A DNA stretch of 64,000 nt from contig CACRXP010000226.1 in assembly GCA_902702965.1 (NCBI GenBank), forward strand, positions 117,087-181,086, in the 5' to 3' direction. Positions 24,602-39,100 of the stretch are shown here, piece by piece. How positions within the stretch are numbered: the first letter of the stretch is position 1; each line of letters starts with the position of its first letter. The notes under the pieces are model-generated. The model worked only from the letters and a program-made list of their open reading frames with translations. It did no database searches and had not been told where the DNA came from. The position numbers were made by a program, and so were the translations under genes. Source of the stretch: Spirometra erinaceieuropaei (lineage: Eukaryota > Platyhelminthes > Cestoda > Diphyllobothriidea > Diphyllobothriidae).

Positions 24602-27134
24602 ATGAAATTGAAAGTGACTTCAGAGCCCTCCCTAACATATATCCTTTTTACCAAAACCAGTGAAAAAGTGATCGCCACTGACTGACTAACAAAGGTTTTT
24701 CAGACAGGCATCTTTGTCAAGGGTATAAGTATACCTCACAACTAGACCTTTTTAAGTTCTTTTCGGTTTTTCGAAAATATGACCGCATATGGCCATACAG
24801 TTGAATGCATGAACGTTTGTATAAACTTACTATGATGTTTAAAAATGACGATTACTAGTAGTCATTGGTCATTTGTGTTTTCAAGACCTATATATCACTT
24901 TAGCAAGGTGCAAAAGAAGTTCCTAAGGTGATATGCAGGCTGCATTGGTGAGATTTTTGAATTTTTTGCTTCATGGAAATAATTTTGTGGGCTATAACCC
25001 GGGTGACAATACGATACATCGTGCATATATGCACCATATGTTAATTATAGTTAACAGTAAAGAAAATAAACTTATTTAATTTACTGTTAACTATAATTAA
25101 CATATGGTGCATATATTTACAATGTATCGTGTTGTCACCCGGGTTATAGCCCACAAAATTATTTCCATGAAGCAAAAAATTCAAAAATCTCACCAATGCA
25201 GCCTGCATATCACCTTAGGAACTTCTTTTGCACCTTGCTAAAGTGATATATAGGTCTTGAAAACACAAATGACCAATGACTACTAGTAATCGTCAATTTT
25301 AAACATCATAGTAAGTCTTTGCAAACGTTCATGCATTCCCTAGGGAAGGCACGCATATACTTAAATCATGCAAGAGTTATTTCAAGAACGAAGTGTGAAG
25401 AAGTTTGAAATACGTTTTTTTTTAAAAAAATGCATCGAGTGACATTTCAATCCCCGCTGAAGAAGATCAGCCTGCTTCTTGGTCAGATCGTACAACTATA
25501 CACTACACTGTCTAGTGCATTTTGCAGTTCTGTTTACCAGTGTTTCATCGCGCTGTCTTCCTCTCCGAAAAAATCCTTAACCAGGATTTCTGACACTAGA
25601 AAGCACGGTCACATGTGTAGTATGGACTTCTATGGAAGAATTCGTCACCATTTCAGACGATCACAAAATTCTTCTATGGAACCTAAACACTCTTCAAAAT
25701 ACAAAGCTTCTTACTCTGCCTGACAACATATTTCCAGCATCCATTGGCTGGGTTCCAAAAGTTGGTGGTGGAATGAGTGGAAAACAAGGCTCCTTTTCCG
25801 GAATATTCATTTTGTGCTCGACTGATGGTAGCTCTCTTTTCCATGCGTCATTTTACTGGAATTATAGGTTTCTTTCATTTAGTTAACAAGTCCGGCCGAA
25901 TCGAAAAAAGTGTGGAGGCTCACAAAGGGGCCATTTTGGGTTTCGAGTGGAGTTATGATGGAAATTCTTTTGCAACATGTACGTACACACATTATCGTTC
26001 CGTATTGCTAGCTGGTGAGGATGGTCAGTTGAAAATCTGGTCGAGAAACGGAATGCTTCGGTCAACTCTTGTGCAAAAAAGTAGGTTTTTATTTTACATT
26101 ACTGTCTGAAGATACTTCTGTCTATTCATTGGCATGGGGACCAAAATCAGCAAACATAGTTTACACCAATGGAAAAAATTTGGTTATTCAGTCTATAAGA
26201 GCAAACGTTCTACCTATCAGTGTGAGTCAAATTGCTTTGTTACATCTTTGGATGTTATCTGTCTCTTAAAAATGCTTAATCATTCTTTCAGGCTTTGTTT
26301 ATGACGTGCTTTTTGTCTGATAGGTCTTTTTAGTGCATTGTTTGAAAAATGAGACACGGGCGTAGCTGTATATGTAACACCGACCCCATTTGATGAATAC
26401 GATCTTGTGGACCTGCACACAAGAGAGCCACTTCTTACTTTTGCGGTCGACGCCTTTAGAGGCTTCGTTTAGCTACATCTTGATGATTTATCCATCTTTT
26501 GTAAATCCCAAAATCTGAATTTCATCTTAGTTGAAAGCCAGCTAACTAGGAGTTTCTTCTAGCCTCATTTTTATTAGTTGACCTAATTGTAGAGTAAAAA
26601 CATATAGAATAGACAAGTATTTAGCTTAAAATTTCAAATTCATCGTTAAACTAATGAAATATAATTGCAGAGGTTACTCCATGAGTCTACAATAAAGTTC
26701 ATGCTGCTATTACCGATGAGGAAAGGGAGAATACGCGCGTCGTTCGGTAGACTTTGAGCGTCGAGATTATTATATGCCTGATTTATGCACACTGGGTCTT
26801 TTATTATTAGCATTACAAGCGTAATTTACTTACTTGAATCACATGTCTCAGTTTTAATGGCATTCTTTTAGTGGAAAGCGCACGACGGGATAATTCTAAA
26901 GGTGGGTTGGAACCCCGTCAACAATCTTATCCTCTCCGGCGGCGAAGACTGCAAATATAAGGTAGGTTTGCAGACTATACAGATACAGATACTTAGATAT
27001 GGGATAGTTTTGCAAGACTCCTATTTGCTAGCCAAATGAGTGATTTTCCAATCACATCCCTTGCGTGGTCCCCCGATGGTCAGCTCTTCACAGTCGGCAG
27101 TTACAACACCATTCGTCTTTGCGACCAGATTGGC
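24602..27134 (+). CDS. IFT80: IFT80 exons 1-7: N-terminal WD-repeat block
   Basis: Exon 1 opens MKLKV, matching the MRLKI start of vertebrate IFT80; its donor at 24660 gives phase 1. Two acceptors in the same phase are possible for exon 2: 25600 (after CACTAG, chosen) or 25585 (after ACCAG, adding FLTLE). Exon 2 carries [18 protein letters not shown], and an in-frame TAA just upstream at about 25579 shows the exon cannot extend further. Exons 2-5 are separated by introns of 40, 33 and 31 bp, exons 6-7 by 35 bp. Exon 6 (WKAHDG...GGEDCKYK) and exon 7 (IWDSFARLL...TIRLCDQIG) are both phase 0. Confidence 0.85.
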
Positions 27135-30100
27135 GTAAGTTTTTTATTCCCTATCTAGCACCCACTTTAACGTTGCTTTTATGCTGTATTTGAGTTGCAA
27201 CTACTCGTATCGTCTCAGTCTCTTAAACGCACATTTCCCACCCAAGACCCCTGTTTCGTTGAAGCAGGCTTATTTTTATGTTCATAATTACTAAGACTAA
27301 GCACAAGTGGGCTGTTACTTTTCAATTGAAAATATTTCCTTCCCAAAATTTTGCCAAGAGTTTACAGGATTTTCGATCTAACTTGTTGTCAGTGGCAGAA
27401 AGATATGTGAACTTAAAACATGGATTTTTGTTCTAAGATAATGACGAAGAAGGACAAACATCGGGAATTCTAATTAAAATTGCAAAGAAATGTCGAATTT
27501 TGGCAAAAGATTTCTGCGCTCCGGAACTTTTTATCGAGTCCATTCCCGTAGATATGAGGATAAGTTAAAAACAAACGGTTTAAATAGATCAGAAAAAGAA
27601 GATGCTGTCGCTGAAACAAGAAGTTTATTGGTTCGAAGTTTCAGATTGTTACTCAAACCACCCCTTCAGGATAGTCCCAACTGCCTCTGATGACGGGTTC
27701 GTGTGAGAGTCGAAAACGTCAGGCCAAGAATTTTTCTATTTCAATGATCACATCTTCCGAACTGTTCCCCGTAACTCGCCTGTTCGCTTCAGTCAGAAAT
27801 TCAAGCAGGGCCACAAGTGACTGTACCGATTGTGGAGCAGATGCAGAGCTTTGTGCGTACAGCAGACGAGTAACTGTTTTCTAAGTTTTCGGTTCTGGTA
27901 GCTAAGGCCAGATATTTTGCCTGTTTTTAGTAGAAACGTTACGTAAGTTTATTCGTTTGCCATTCACGGGATTTACCTCTGTTTAAAGAAGATCATTGCA
28001 TTCCACGTCGTGTCCTTTTTATGCTTTTTCTTTCTGCTGGTTAAAACTGTCGTGCTTCAGTCGTGAGAGTAAATACGCGAGCATGTTGGTACTAGACGCA
28101 TTGGAGGAACAACACAAATGACTTCATTTAAACGCCAGTAGTTCCCTTGCTGAGAGAGACAGTAGGCAAGAATTCCTGACTCAAAGTTATCGTTCGGGTA
28201 ATAATTAAATATGCAAGTCCGCGTTTTTGTAATTGCAACATGCCTACTTATTTCATTCTGCTACGCGTGTTACATTAAAACTGCTTTTCCGGCCAAGCTC
28301 GAGAAAACGATTAAAAAGTCAAATTGGCGATTAAACTTAGGGTTACGACTAAGGTTAGACTTGAGGTTAGGGTTGGGATAAAGGTTAAGGTACAGTTTGC
28401 TTACCGAATTCCATCTTGCCCAGTCTGGCCCCTTTCAACCAATAACCCTAAGATACCTGTTTTCCGTCTGTTTACATTTCCCTACCTTACATCTTTCAAA
28501 CTGCACATTTTGCTTAGGCTCCTCGTTGGAGTATAAAACAAGTAATTGGTAGAAATGTGAGCTTTCGCAGTGCCTTCCGCAGATTTCATTAATTGCCGCG
28601 GCCGTCTGCCATACCGATAAAGCGGTAAAATGTGGTTATGTAGCCACACCTGTCGGACACAATACTGTTGACCTACTTAATTACTTTGAGGTGGTGTGAT
28701 TACGTTGGCATGGTGTTGCTGTGCGTTGGGGTGTTTGTTCTGTTGGCGACCTTGTCTCTTTGTTGCAGTGTCTACCTTTTTTGACCCGATGCCGGTGGTC
28801 CTTCTTGACTTTCGACCTGTCGTCTCCTTATATCTTTCGCGTTGGAAGTTTCAGGTTTAGGGTTTATGGCTGCGGTTAAGGGTTGGAGTTAGGGTTAAAG
28901 GGTTAGGGCAACTATTTCTTAACCACTGAAAGTACAACCGCGCATCCCCAATAGCTTTTCTTTTGCATACAATTACTCGATCTGGTCGTCTGTGCGTTCC
29001 CCGGTCCTACCTGTAAAAACCCCTATTCCCACCGGTCCTGTATAACAGGTGGCCGGGATTTGTTTACCTCAGGTGCGACTACATAATCACATCTGACTGA
29101 TAAAACTGATATTAGCAAAGTTCCTGAATTCCAGGAGTCACGGCGCTCTATTTCGAAGTGGACTTACACATTCAATCCTTGCTATCACTTTTGATGAGAT
29201 ATAAATTGTCGAGCGTCTTTTGACCTGTGACGAGTTACACGGATTTTTAACTTTTTTACTGCCCCCGTTTTCAGTGGTTTCACACAGTTGAAAAGCCAAC
29301 TACTGGCAGCATATTGAGTTTGTCCTGGTCGGCGGATGGTACACAAGTGGCTGCAGCGGGTGCCAATGGTCAAGTAGTCTTCGCAAAGATAGTCGATCAG
29401 TCGATGGAGTGGGAGGGTCTTGAAGCCACTGTTCGAGATGAAAGGCTTATTACAACCTTCAATGTTAATGACGGAGCAGTGGAGAAGTTGGAGTTCCGTG
29501 ACCGCGTGGTGAAAATGTCCGTTGGATATGGACACCTCATCGCAATCACTACCTCACAGTGCTACATTTACAGGTGAGTCTGTTTCTTGTCTAGATCCGA
29601 CACATTAGGCAGACACGGCGAACCCATGAGAATGGATCTTTAAACCGGTTTTATACTCGGACTTTACACTCGAACGGATTAAATTGACACGTGCAACTTA
29701 GGATACATTTGAACTCGATTAAGGGTCTCGGCTGTACATTCGGCAAGTGGTTGTAAAAGAGTTTGCCGGTAAGAGCTCAACACGACGTAGTCTTATAAGC
29801 ATGTGCTTGAGCTCTTTCAGGACGTTTACAAAACTTTTTCCTTTACATCAGTTCAGCTGGTCTGTGTTTCATTACGAATTTCTATACACAAATTGTTTGA
29901 CGGGCCTAACAGCCGAAGACCGCCTCCCGGATGGCCTCCGCTCAAGAGGCTGATAGTGTCGATGCAAATCTATGGCTTTTTATTTTAAAAAATTGCCTGC
30001 AGTTCTTCGTCTGAATTGTAGGATGTTGTTGTTGGTATTTGGATCCCGAGAAACCTGTTATAGAGTAAAGCCAAGATTGTGAAAACTCCATAAGTAGAAT

Positions 30101-33100
30101 TTATGTAACCAATAGCTTGGAAGCTAGCGCGGAAAAGTACAGTTTTATAAGAAAGACCTAAGAATCAACTACAATCTTGATATCTTTTATAACGCAAAAG
30201 GTCTAGCTAATATCCTTCATTAAAAGTTAGTGCTTGGATAACAAATTTTAAAGTGTAGGACGTTTAACCCCAGGTTTGCAGTTTTTGCAATGTTGGCCCT
30301 CGATCTTATCCGAAAATACTGACCTCTTAAGTAATTAGCAAGAATACTAGTCAGCAATGAATGCATCAACGACCTGTTTCTTTTCCTAGTGTGAAAAACT
30401 TCAACACACCATCAATCACTGAACTGAAGGATAACAACGTGCTTTTGGTTCTTCAGGCTCAGGAGTAAGTCATATAGACGCACCGTAACCCCCCCTCCCC
30501 ATCGGACCTCGATGGTTTGCTGCTTTGTCCTGCACTGTTTGTCTCTATTTCGCTTGTGTTCCAAGGGACATTGAACTAAAGCGAGATTTCTCTTTTGGCT
30601 GTCAGTTTGTTCCTGCTCGTCGATTCCGGAGGCTTCTTCCTATACAACTATGAAGGACGTTTCATTTCCTCTCTGAAGATGCCTTCCCTAAAGGCAGAAG
30701 CTATCTATCCTGGAGTCGTGACCTTAAGCGGTGAGACAATGGCCGTCAGGGACACGGAGGACGAAAAAGGTACTTGTCCATCTCGCTCTTTGACATCCGC
30801 TAAATAAAAACAGATAATTACCTGTATTAAGTGGATTAGCACTGACAGATTAGAAGCCTTTATCGGACACTGGATCTTGCGTGATCTCCAGAACTGGTAT
30901 CGGATTGTGAGACCCTTTATGTGTGGCCTACATAAGACGATAGCGGCCGGTCGGAAATAAACTGTGGCAACACCAGAGGTATACGACAACATGTTTGGTC
31001 ATACCTACCGGCTGGGCAAAGGTACAACAGATGTGCTATTGTCGAAAGGTATGATCGTCAACGCAAAGATTCCCAAATCATGGGTCAGGGAAGACGGATT
31101 GGGTTGGACAACTTAACTGACGTGTATGAGCGTACAAGAGGCTCTGCAAGCAGTTGCCGCCAGCTGTCTCCCCAGGCAAGTTTTTTCGTTGGGGTTATTA
31201 GCCCCCAGCGCGTGTGCGCGCCCTCCGCTCTGTCTCAGTGTCCGCCAACCAATCAGGGAAAGGGCAGAGTTGGTTCGCTTAGAGCACTCGCGAGGCTCGC
31301 GCAGTCCCGTCAGCGAATTGATGGGAGTGTGAGGTGGACAGAAGGCCAGATAAACATGAAATTTTGACCTAAATTCTGAAATGCACGTCCGCTTTGAAAA
31401 GATTACTTAGATGGGGTTGTGATATCGATTATCGTGCGGCATAACAGCACGATATTATATCTTACAGAAAACGTCACAAAAATATCCTCTCTTGTAACCA
31501 TTTAGTAGAAACTAGCGTTTTCTCCAAATTGGATACTCAAAGAAAGGGTATTTGTCGGTTATGAAATAGTTTCTAATTGTGAGATTTTTCAAGACCGCGA
31601 AATGTGCATTCGTGCGGCATCGCATCAGCACGTTTACTACTGCTACTTATAAAGTTCACAATCTGGGTCATAACCATTGTACAATTCTTTGAGTCCTAAA
31701 TGGTGTCTTCCTAGAAGTGTAGAGAAATACGTGACATTCATTTGACGGAATGTATACAGCGTATATTTTGGAAACCCTGGATGCAAGTATAACTGCGGGT
31801 GGGACCAAAATTATTTGGGAATTAGGAATGTTTTAAAAACCAAAAAACACACTTCAGGTAGAAAATTTGAAAATGACACAATTTGCAATTCAATTGTAGC
31901 TGTGGAAAGGCCTACTACTGATAAAAATTGTTGTGTTTTTGTAAACGTGTCATGAGTTTACCAGTCATGTGTATGGGTGAGATTTTTATTATATAAAACC
32001 CCCGTTCTCTTCCTGGCGACGATGGGTTCCATGAAGTTTCGGAGTGTCCCTGCAGGGTTAGCCAAAATTTCACTTTCCTCGGTGTCTCGTCAGTCGCCAC
32101 CCCAGCTTCCCATAAAAACTAGCTCGTGCAGAGCATCCTTAAAAATCGCCTTTCAGATCTTATGACGATGGATATCGTCCGAAATGGCGGGTTCGGCCAT
32201 GGCTACACTAGGTTAGCCAGGATATGCCCCAGTGTCGCCAAAACAAACTATAGCCGTACAGGCCAGGCCACATGAGTAAACTGTCACCAGGTGACATTTA
32301 GCCGTGTCCACACTGCAGTAGCCTACGAAATCAAGGGTGTGCAAGACCATTTCTTTCGAGAGTCCTGCTGGCATGCCAATTTCACAAATGCGGAACTCTG
32401 CAGGGAGCAGAAACTAAAAATATCAAAGCAGTGATATTAAAGACACATCTTCGAAGTGCAGGGCATGTCATGTGTGGAGACAGTCCTGAAATACCGATAC
32501 TAAAGCACAATAGCGAAATTTCATTATTGGCAGCAGAGCAGCCTTCATAAGATGTTCTGGGACTGCACCAGAGTCAACAGCGTGCTTGCTGAACATTTTC
32601 TCAGACAGATAACTTGTTGAGCCTATAGCCAAACTGTCTGGCGCATCTTAGTAAAACACTTCAATATGAAACCTCTTTGACGCCCTGCAGACACGACAGC
32701 TGTTAATGGACAAATAAGATTAGAAATATCAGGGCGGGGGCCTGTCTCCAGCCCGGATGTGCAGGGCGCTTGAGGACTGGAACCTGCAGCCAAATTTAAA
32801 TCGCGTCGGGTTGTCCGTCTATCGCAAATAGCGATGACCATCAGTACTCTGAGGAGAGCTCACAGCTTGTTCGAGAATTATTTTATAGAAAAGATAGCTG
32901 TGCATCATTTGCCTCACTGTCTCATCTCGTGCTCATCATGTCTCACTGATAGACCAAATTCAAGATGATCCATTTGAACATGGATGCATTGACTTTCATC
33001 TGCGTCTGCCACACACGTGACGGCTCCCTGGACCGTACTTCGCTCATTTGCATCGCATACTACCGAAAGTTTCCATTAGGCCACATTAAGACGGGGCCAC

Positions 33101-36100
33101 TAGGCTAGGCTGTTGGTGCTAAAAGACCGAGCTTTATCCTCAGTTGGTTACCTTTCAAATCCTGCCACCTGGCTCAAGTGTTCAGCAGCATCAGCGCACT
33201 CTTCTCCACCTGGGCGATCGTCCACCAATTGCAGCTTGCGAATTCCACGAAAGAGGGTGTCCAATTCGGACCTCTTGACGGCCAAACCGTAAACCTCAAT
33301 GAGTACACGCACACGTCCTCGGCGTCATAGCTGGCAACGTGTGTGACTTAGGATGTCGGTGGGTCTCGCTGTCAATCTCAGAGTGAGATTTCTCTCTGAA
33401 TAATTTGCTTGGTTTAATGCATTTTAGTTGTCAATCTATATGAAGTCGCACCTGCTAAGCCGATCGGAGATGGAAAGCCAATCGTACATTCGGTAAGCAT
33501 TTGTTCGTTTCCAGTGGTTTAAATATCGGTGTAGCTCTTGATTGGAAATCCACTTAAAAACTTTCGGGAACAATTACACCTATATTTTTTTTGCTTCGCT
33601 CATATACCTTTCGATTCACTGTCGTCCAGTTGGAGGAGCTTTGTAATAACTAAGGACAATCGATTTTTCTGAAGCTTTATAAGAGGATATTATTTCTAAT
33701 CATAGTATTTGGGAAGTTCTGCTCAACTTGATGTGCCAATTGGCTCGCTCTTCTTCAGCCTACTTTTTGCGTGTATACATTCTAGCAACTTTTGAGCAAT
33801 ATGCCCAATGTGTTAACCCACGTTTATGCATCGTTTGAAGCGGGCCTTTCATGTACCTTGTATAGTTTTTGCATACTACGCACATCTGGTTAGCGAAAAC
33901 AGCTCACAGTGTTCTCCTCGCCTTCTTACCAAGCTCAACCAGGCATGTATAGTTGTTGTTACTATAACGGAAAATTTGTTCAGCACGAACTCTTATTAAC
34001 TCCGTCGCGACTAGCCCTTTGAAATTGTTTTCGCACAATTTGGAGGCAAATACAAATAGTCAGTATGTCATAAGGTACCTGTGGCGGTCCTAGAACCTCG
34101 ACTCATAGTACGGAGGCGCATGTCACTGACACCATCATCATTGGACGCGACAAGATCAAATGCCTCTACACCCAACTGAACTCGATCGCTCCCGATATAT
34201 GCTTCCTGATCACAACCGACAGAACGGCGGGTCCGTGGCTCAATGACGGTCTCACACTCAATGACCAACGATCCCGGGTTCGAGCCTCAGGCGTTGCACG
34301 ACCCTGGGATTTCGTACGGCTGGCTGACGACAGCTAATAAGTCAGAAGTGGCCGCTCCGGTCTCCCTTGTCTTTGTCAGCACCACCTTATCTGTCATTTT
34401 GATGGGTACTGCCATCCTATGCAGGAGATGTCTTATTCCTTTCTTCCGTTGTCTGGAAACCTCTGCAAAGTCGTCTGGCTTAAGTGATGAGCATGACAGT
34501 GTTATCACTTCATGTTTAGTGGTCCCATTCAAGTCAGAAGGCAGTTTAGATCGGTTGACGTTTTTGACTAACCGCCGTTAGGTCTATTAACTTTGGACGT
34601 TTTAGTTCCTGGTATGAATTTATGACAGGCATAAACAGCAGAATTTACTCGTAGCACTTTGTTTCGCAGCGGCTCATAAACTGCAACCCGCTACCGCCCA
34701 AATGGCTCTTAAAGCAGGAAAGTAGAATCACCGTTCTTCTATCAGAGAACACTTCCTCGATAGCAGGCACTCTGTTGACCCTAAAACAGCATTCCGAGTG
34801 CTTGTTCGGGTACGAGCACCTCGGGAATTGCGCTATCTGGAAGCAGCCAACATTTAGAGGAAGAAACCCGACGTACAAAAACAGTTTGGTCACGTGGTCA
34901 ACCTCACTTTGTTCTGGTAATCCCTCTTTTTCCACAACGCCCTTTGTACGTTTGCCTTCTCCATTTTCTTCCCTCTACAGTATTTTAAGCTTCTCTTTTT
35001 CATTGATTAGACTGTGCGCACCAGACAATGACCTTGTCTGTTTGCATTGATATCTTTGAGCGAACTCAGTTTACTGTATGCTTCGTATACGCTATGTGTG
35101 TTACGCGGCGACAGGTTGCAGTTGATAAGCTGTCGCAAAATTTATTGGTACCAGTAAATTCTGCTGTTTACGCCCGTGTTTAGGCAATATAAGATAGAGT
35201 TGTAAAGTAGTGGAGGATAGGGTAAACCCCTTCGGTTACACCATCTGGGGAGCNNNNNNNNNNNNNNNNNNNNNNNNNNNNNNNNNNNNNNNNNNNNNNN
35301 NNNNNNNNNNNNNNNNNNNNNNNNNNNNNNNNNNNNNNNNNNNNNNNNNNNNNNNNNNNNNNNNNNNNNNNNNNNNNNNNNNNNNNNNNNNNNNNNNNNN
35401 NNNNNNNNNNNNNNNNNNNNNNNNNNNNNNNNNNNNNNNNNNNNNNNNNNNNNNNNNNNNNNNNNNNNNNNNNNNNNNNNNNNNNNNNNNNNNNNNNNNN
35501 NNNNNNNNNNNNNNNNNNNNNNNNNNNNNNNNNNNNNNNNNNNNNNNNNNNNNNNNNNNNNNNNNNNNNNNNNNNNNNNNNNNNNNNNNNNNNNNNNNNN
35601 NNNNNNNNNNNNNNNNNNNNNNNNNNNNNNNNNNNNNNNNNNNNNNNNNNNNNNNNNNNNNNNNNNNNNNNNNNNNNNNNNNNNNNNNNNNNNNNNNNNN
35701 NNNNNNNNNNNNNNNNNNNNNNNNNNNNNNNNNNNNNNNNNNNNNNNNNNNNNNNNNNNNNNNNNNNNNNNNNNNNNNNNNNNNNNNNNNNNNNNNNNNN
35801 NNNNNTAAGACAGGTGACTCCTATTAGTAGCACTCACCCAACGCGAAAATCCATTACCTCAATGCCATAAAGTATTCCCCGAACAGAAGTTGAATGCTGA
35901 CCTAGCCTGTTGATCTGATGAAGGCTGGCGTTTTCCATATGTATTCGCCGCAGCCATGGCATTTGTGTAATTTGTGGTGGTTAGTTCCCGTCAATCTGTG
36001 GTTAGGCTTGAAACATATTTCTGCTGAACGGCTCCTCGAGTTGTTCCCGTAACGTTTGTTACAGAAGTGATTAAAATTTTCCTAACCGAAGCAAATTATA

Positions 36101-39100
36101 AGCGGGCGGGTTGACTATGTAAAAAAGCATAAGCCTGGATCTAGCGGTTTCACTGCCGACGGAGTTTAGGTCCAGAGGCCGGTCCTGTGCGCTCAGAAGA
36201 AACTCGCACGCTCCGCGTCTACCGTGGGCAAGGATCGATCAGCTGTATGCCCGTCTCCGCGTCCCCGTCCCTCCCCCTCCTCCCCCTTGTGACACGCCTC
36301 TACCAAACCCTCACTGGCACTGCCGCCCCCCCCCCTCCCTCCCCTATATTCACATACCCCGTTTGCTCGAAAAGACTAACTTTAATCGATGGTCCTTATC
36401 GCTCACAGGTTCCGGTTTATACCTCGTTTTCATATAAATGTACAGCCCGATTAGAATTTATCGAAAACACGCGTATGCTCGCCAAATGTTTTTCTTAGTA
36501 ATATTTTTGGAATCATTGCCGTCTGGAGTACGTTCGGTGAATGTGCTGAAGAAGATGAAACGTGCAGCCAAATAAGCAGTCTTTCTGTTCAACTGTGCCC
36601 CCAAACGGGCCACGTGGTAGATGCGCTGGACCAACACGGGGGCCATAATGGACTCTGGCAGGCGTTATCGGAGTTGCGCACCATAAGAAATGCCAACATT
36701 TCGGGGCACGATGGCGAACCCGGTTGCCGGCGCACGTCGCGCACACTGGGACCCTGCTACCCCCCCCCCCCCGTTGTTGTGAATCAAAATCCTGGTTATT
36801 CGTTGTGTGGACCAGGGTGTGTGGAGTGGAACGCCAAGGTGCGGGCTCGACCGTGCCATCCACCTGCGCCCTCCCCCGTCTCAGGTCTTCTTGACTCTGT
36901 CGTAACACCGGGTGCAGATGGGGGAGGAAGAGAGAGTGCGATATATGCTGTGCAAGTATGCTATCATTATAAACTAAACTTTCGCACAAGTCACCGTCCC
37001 TGTTCTCACCCTGCTGTGCAGCATACGGTGGACATCGTCGGACGCGACGGTCAAACTGTCTTGTATCTGTTCAACTGGAAACCCTAGGGTTTGAGAATGG
37101 ACGGACCACAATATTTTTCCCGCAAACCCCTCTAGTAGTCTTCGAAAATAGAGGTGAATTCGAATATTTTATAAAGCACTGGAACATGTACGCATTCTTG
37201 TGAAAAGTTTCCATTGAACATTCTATTAGCCATTTCGTATCGATATGCCTCCAGTAGGTATGTGTATGTCACATACTGCATTTGCCGATTTTATGTTTTT
37301 CGTATGTTTATTTTATCACACTTTCAGGCAGCATGGTGTCAACCTTCTTGTGGTCAGAAACTGACAACTTTTTGGCAGCTGCCCAGAACGACAAATTAAC
37401 TATTTGGTACTACCCCACCCTGGCCTTTATTGACAAGGAGCTTTTACCGTTGACAATCCAGGAAACGGATATTCTGTAGGTTTCTGGGCCATTTACTCTT
37501 CGATACTCATTCTGCGTGCTTTTACTTTCATTTGTTTGGGATTTATGCAGGTATCTAGAGGCCACCACTTTTTCTCCCCTTCCAGCTTTTGCTTTTCGAA
37601 AAAAAACGGGTAAAAACCCCTAGGTCATTTTCCTACGCTCGTCTAACTGTCCCATGAACAGTAATGATGCACACTAAAGGGATTTGAGATCTTGTTTAAA
37701 GGTAACGGCCCGGGCAAAGATTGAGACATGTTGCCCAAGCAGACAAAGCTGGGGTTTTTGCTGTTCGTCGCAGTATGACATTGTGATTGGAGCGGTTGAC
37801 CATAGGCATTTAACAGAGACCAAAGATGGACGTTAACCAACATTTCCAACCAAGAGATGGACGAATTTAGGCTAGAAGGGTCGACGAAAAATGTGGCATT
37901 CGTCGTAATGAAACTTTATTGCGAATGTGTGACGAAACATTGGCTTTTGTACCCTTGTCTTCAGTACTCGTCAGGCTAGGCCTTATTCTTGCAAAGTATT
38001 CATCGAAGATTTTAGTTGCCTGACTGTGGCTGGGATTTTCTGACCCCTCACTAAGTGCCCTTTCATCTTCAAACGCTGAGTTGGTGGTTTAACTTCCAGA
38101 TAATGCAGACGTTGCTCTCGTGGAGATCATTGGTACTCATCAGGCGGTTGTCATGCCTCCCTAGTTTATATTATTGGTCCGCTTCCATCCTATGCCGTTC
38201 GCTGCTGTAGAGGAGGAGTGCAGCTAGTGTGTCTGCAACAACACTGAGGCATGCTTGTAGTGACACAGGCCTTTTTTATGCTTTTGTCGCATTTGGCCGT
38301 GCGATGTTGCTCATCAACTTTCCCTACCCCGCAAAATGTGCTCGGCAAACCACATGTAATGCCTTCCTACCGATGAGAGTGAAGGTGATAATTCGAGATA
38401 TTATACCATAAAAAGGAAATGTCAATGTGGGAGGCGTACACCTGTGATCTGATGTCTCAACTAGCAGATTAACATATGCACCTTTGAGAGGCTAGTACAT
38501 CCTGACAGGGATCTCCACACAAGACGTATTCATCGCTGTCTTGTCTCATGGCTCGACAGTTCAGGCAGTATGTGTCGTACACCCCTATTGGTTCGTGTGC
38601 TCCTAAAACAGGCCACGCAATAGACGCGCGAGGCCAACGCAGGGGCCAGATCGGAGTCCGGCGGGGGTTATCGGGAATGCGCACCCCATAACAACTGCCA
38701 TCATTGGGGGTGTGGCGGCACGTCCACGTGCTGACCCACGCCGCGCCCACTGGTATCTGTGCCGCCACTATTTGTGTTGTGGTATAAAATCCTGGCCAGT
38801 GTACGTTGTGGACCAGGGGGTGTGATGGTACGCCTAGGAACGAGTCTTTGTTGTGCCAGTCACCTTCATCCTCCCTCGCCTACGGTCTCCTTGACTTTGT
38901 CTTGACAGAGGATCCTGGTAGGGTAGGAGGAGAGGGTGCGGTAGGCGCTTCGAAAGTCCCCTATCACTATAACTTGGTTCTCACGCAAGTTGCCATCCCT
39001 GCCCTCAAACTGCTGGGAAGTCCACGATGGACATCGTCAGTCACAACGGTCAAACCGTCAGTGGTGCGTAGTGTGTGTCCCTCCTCGTTCACCTTAGTTT

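Larger units (their letters stand above)
33493..37327 (+). other. IFT80 interval containing the missing exon
   Basis: The upstream exon ends in phase 0 and the next recognised exon starts with two bases of a split codon, so an exon of length 1 mod 3 is required. By comparison with vertebrate IFT80 it should be about 145 nt, encoding the segment ending in the DKNRDL region. I did not find it in the readable sequence here; 552 bases are unknown. Confidence 0.7.

Noticed and set aside
33085..33175. Possible tRNA-like segment (TAGGCTAGGCTG ... TTTCAAATCC)
   Set aside because: Boxes are poor and no stems form; not reported as a feature.
35142..35837. Long ORFs crossing the N gap
   Set aside because: They exist only because unknown bases are read as open.
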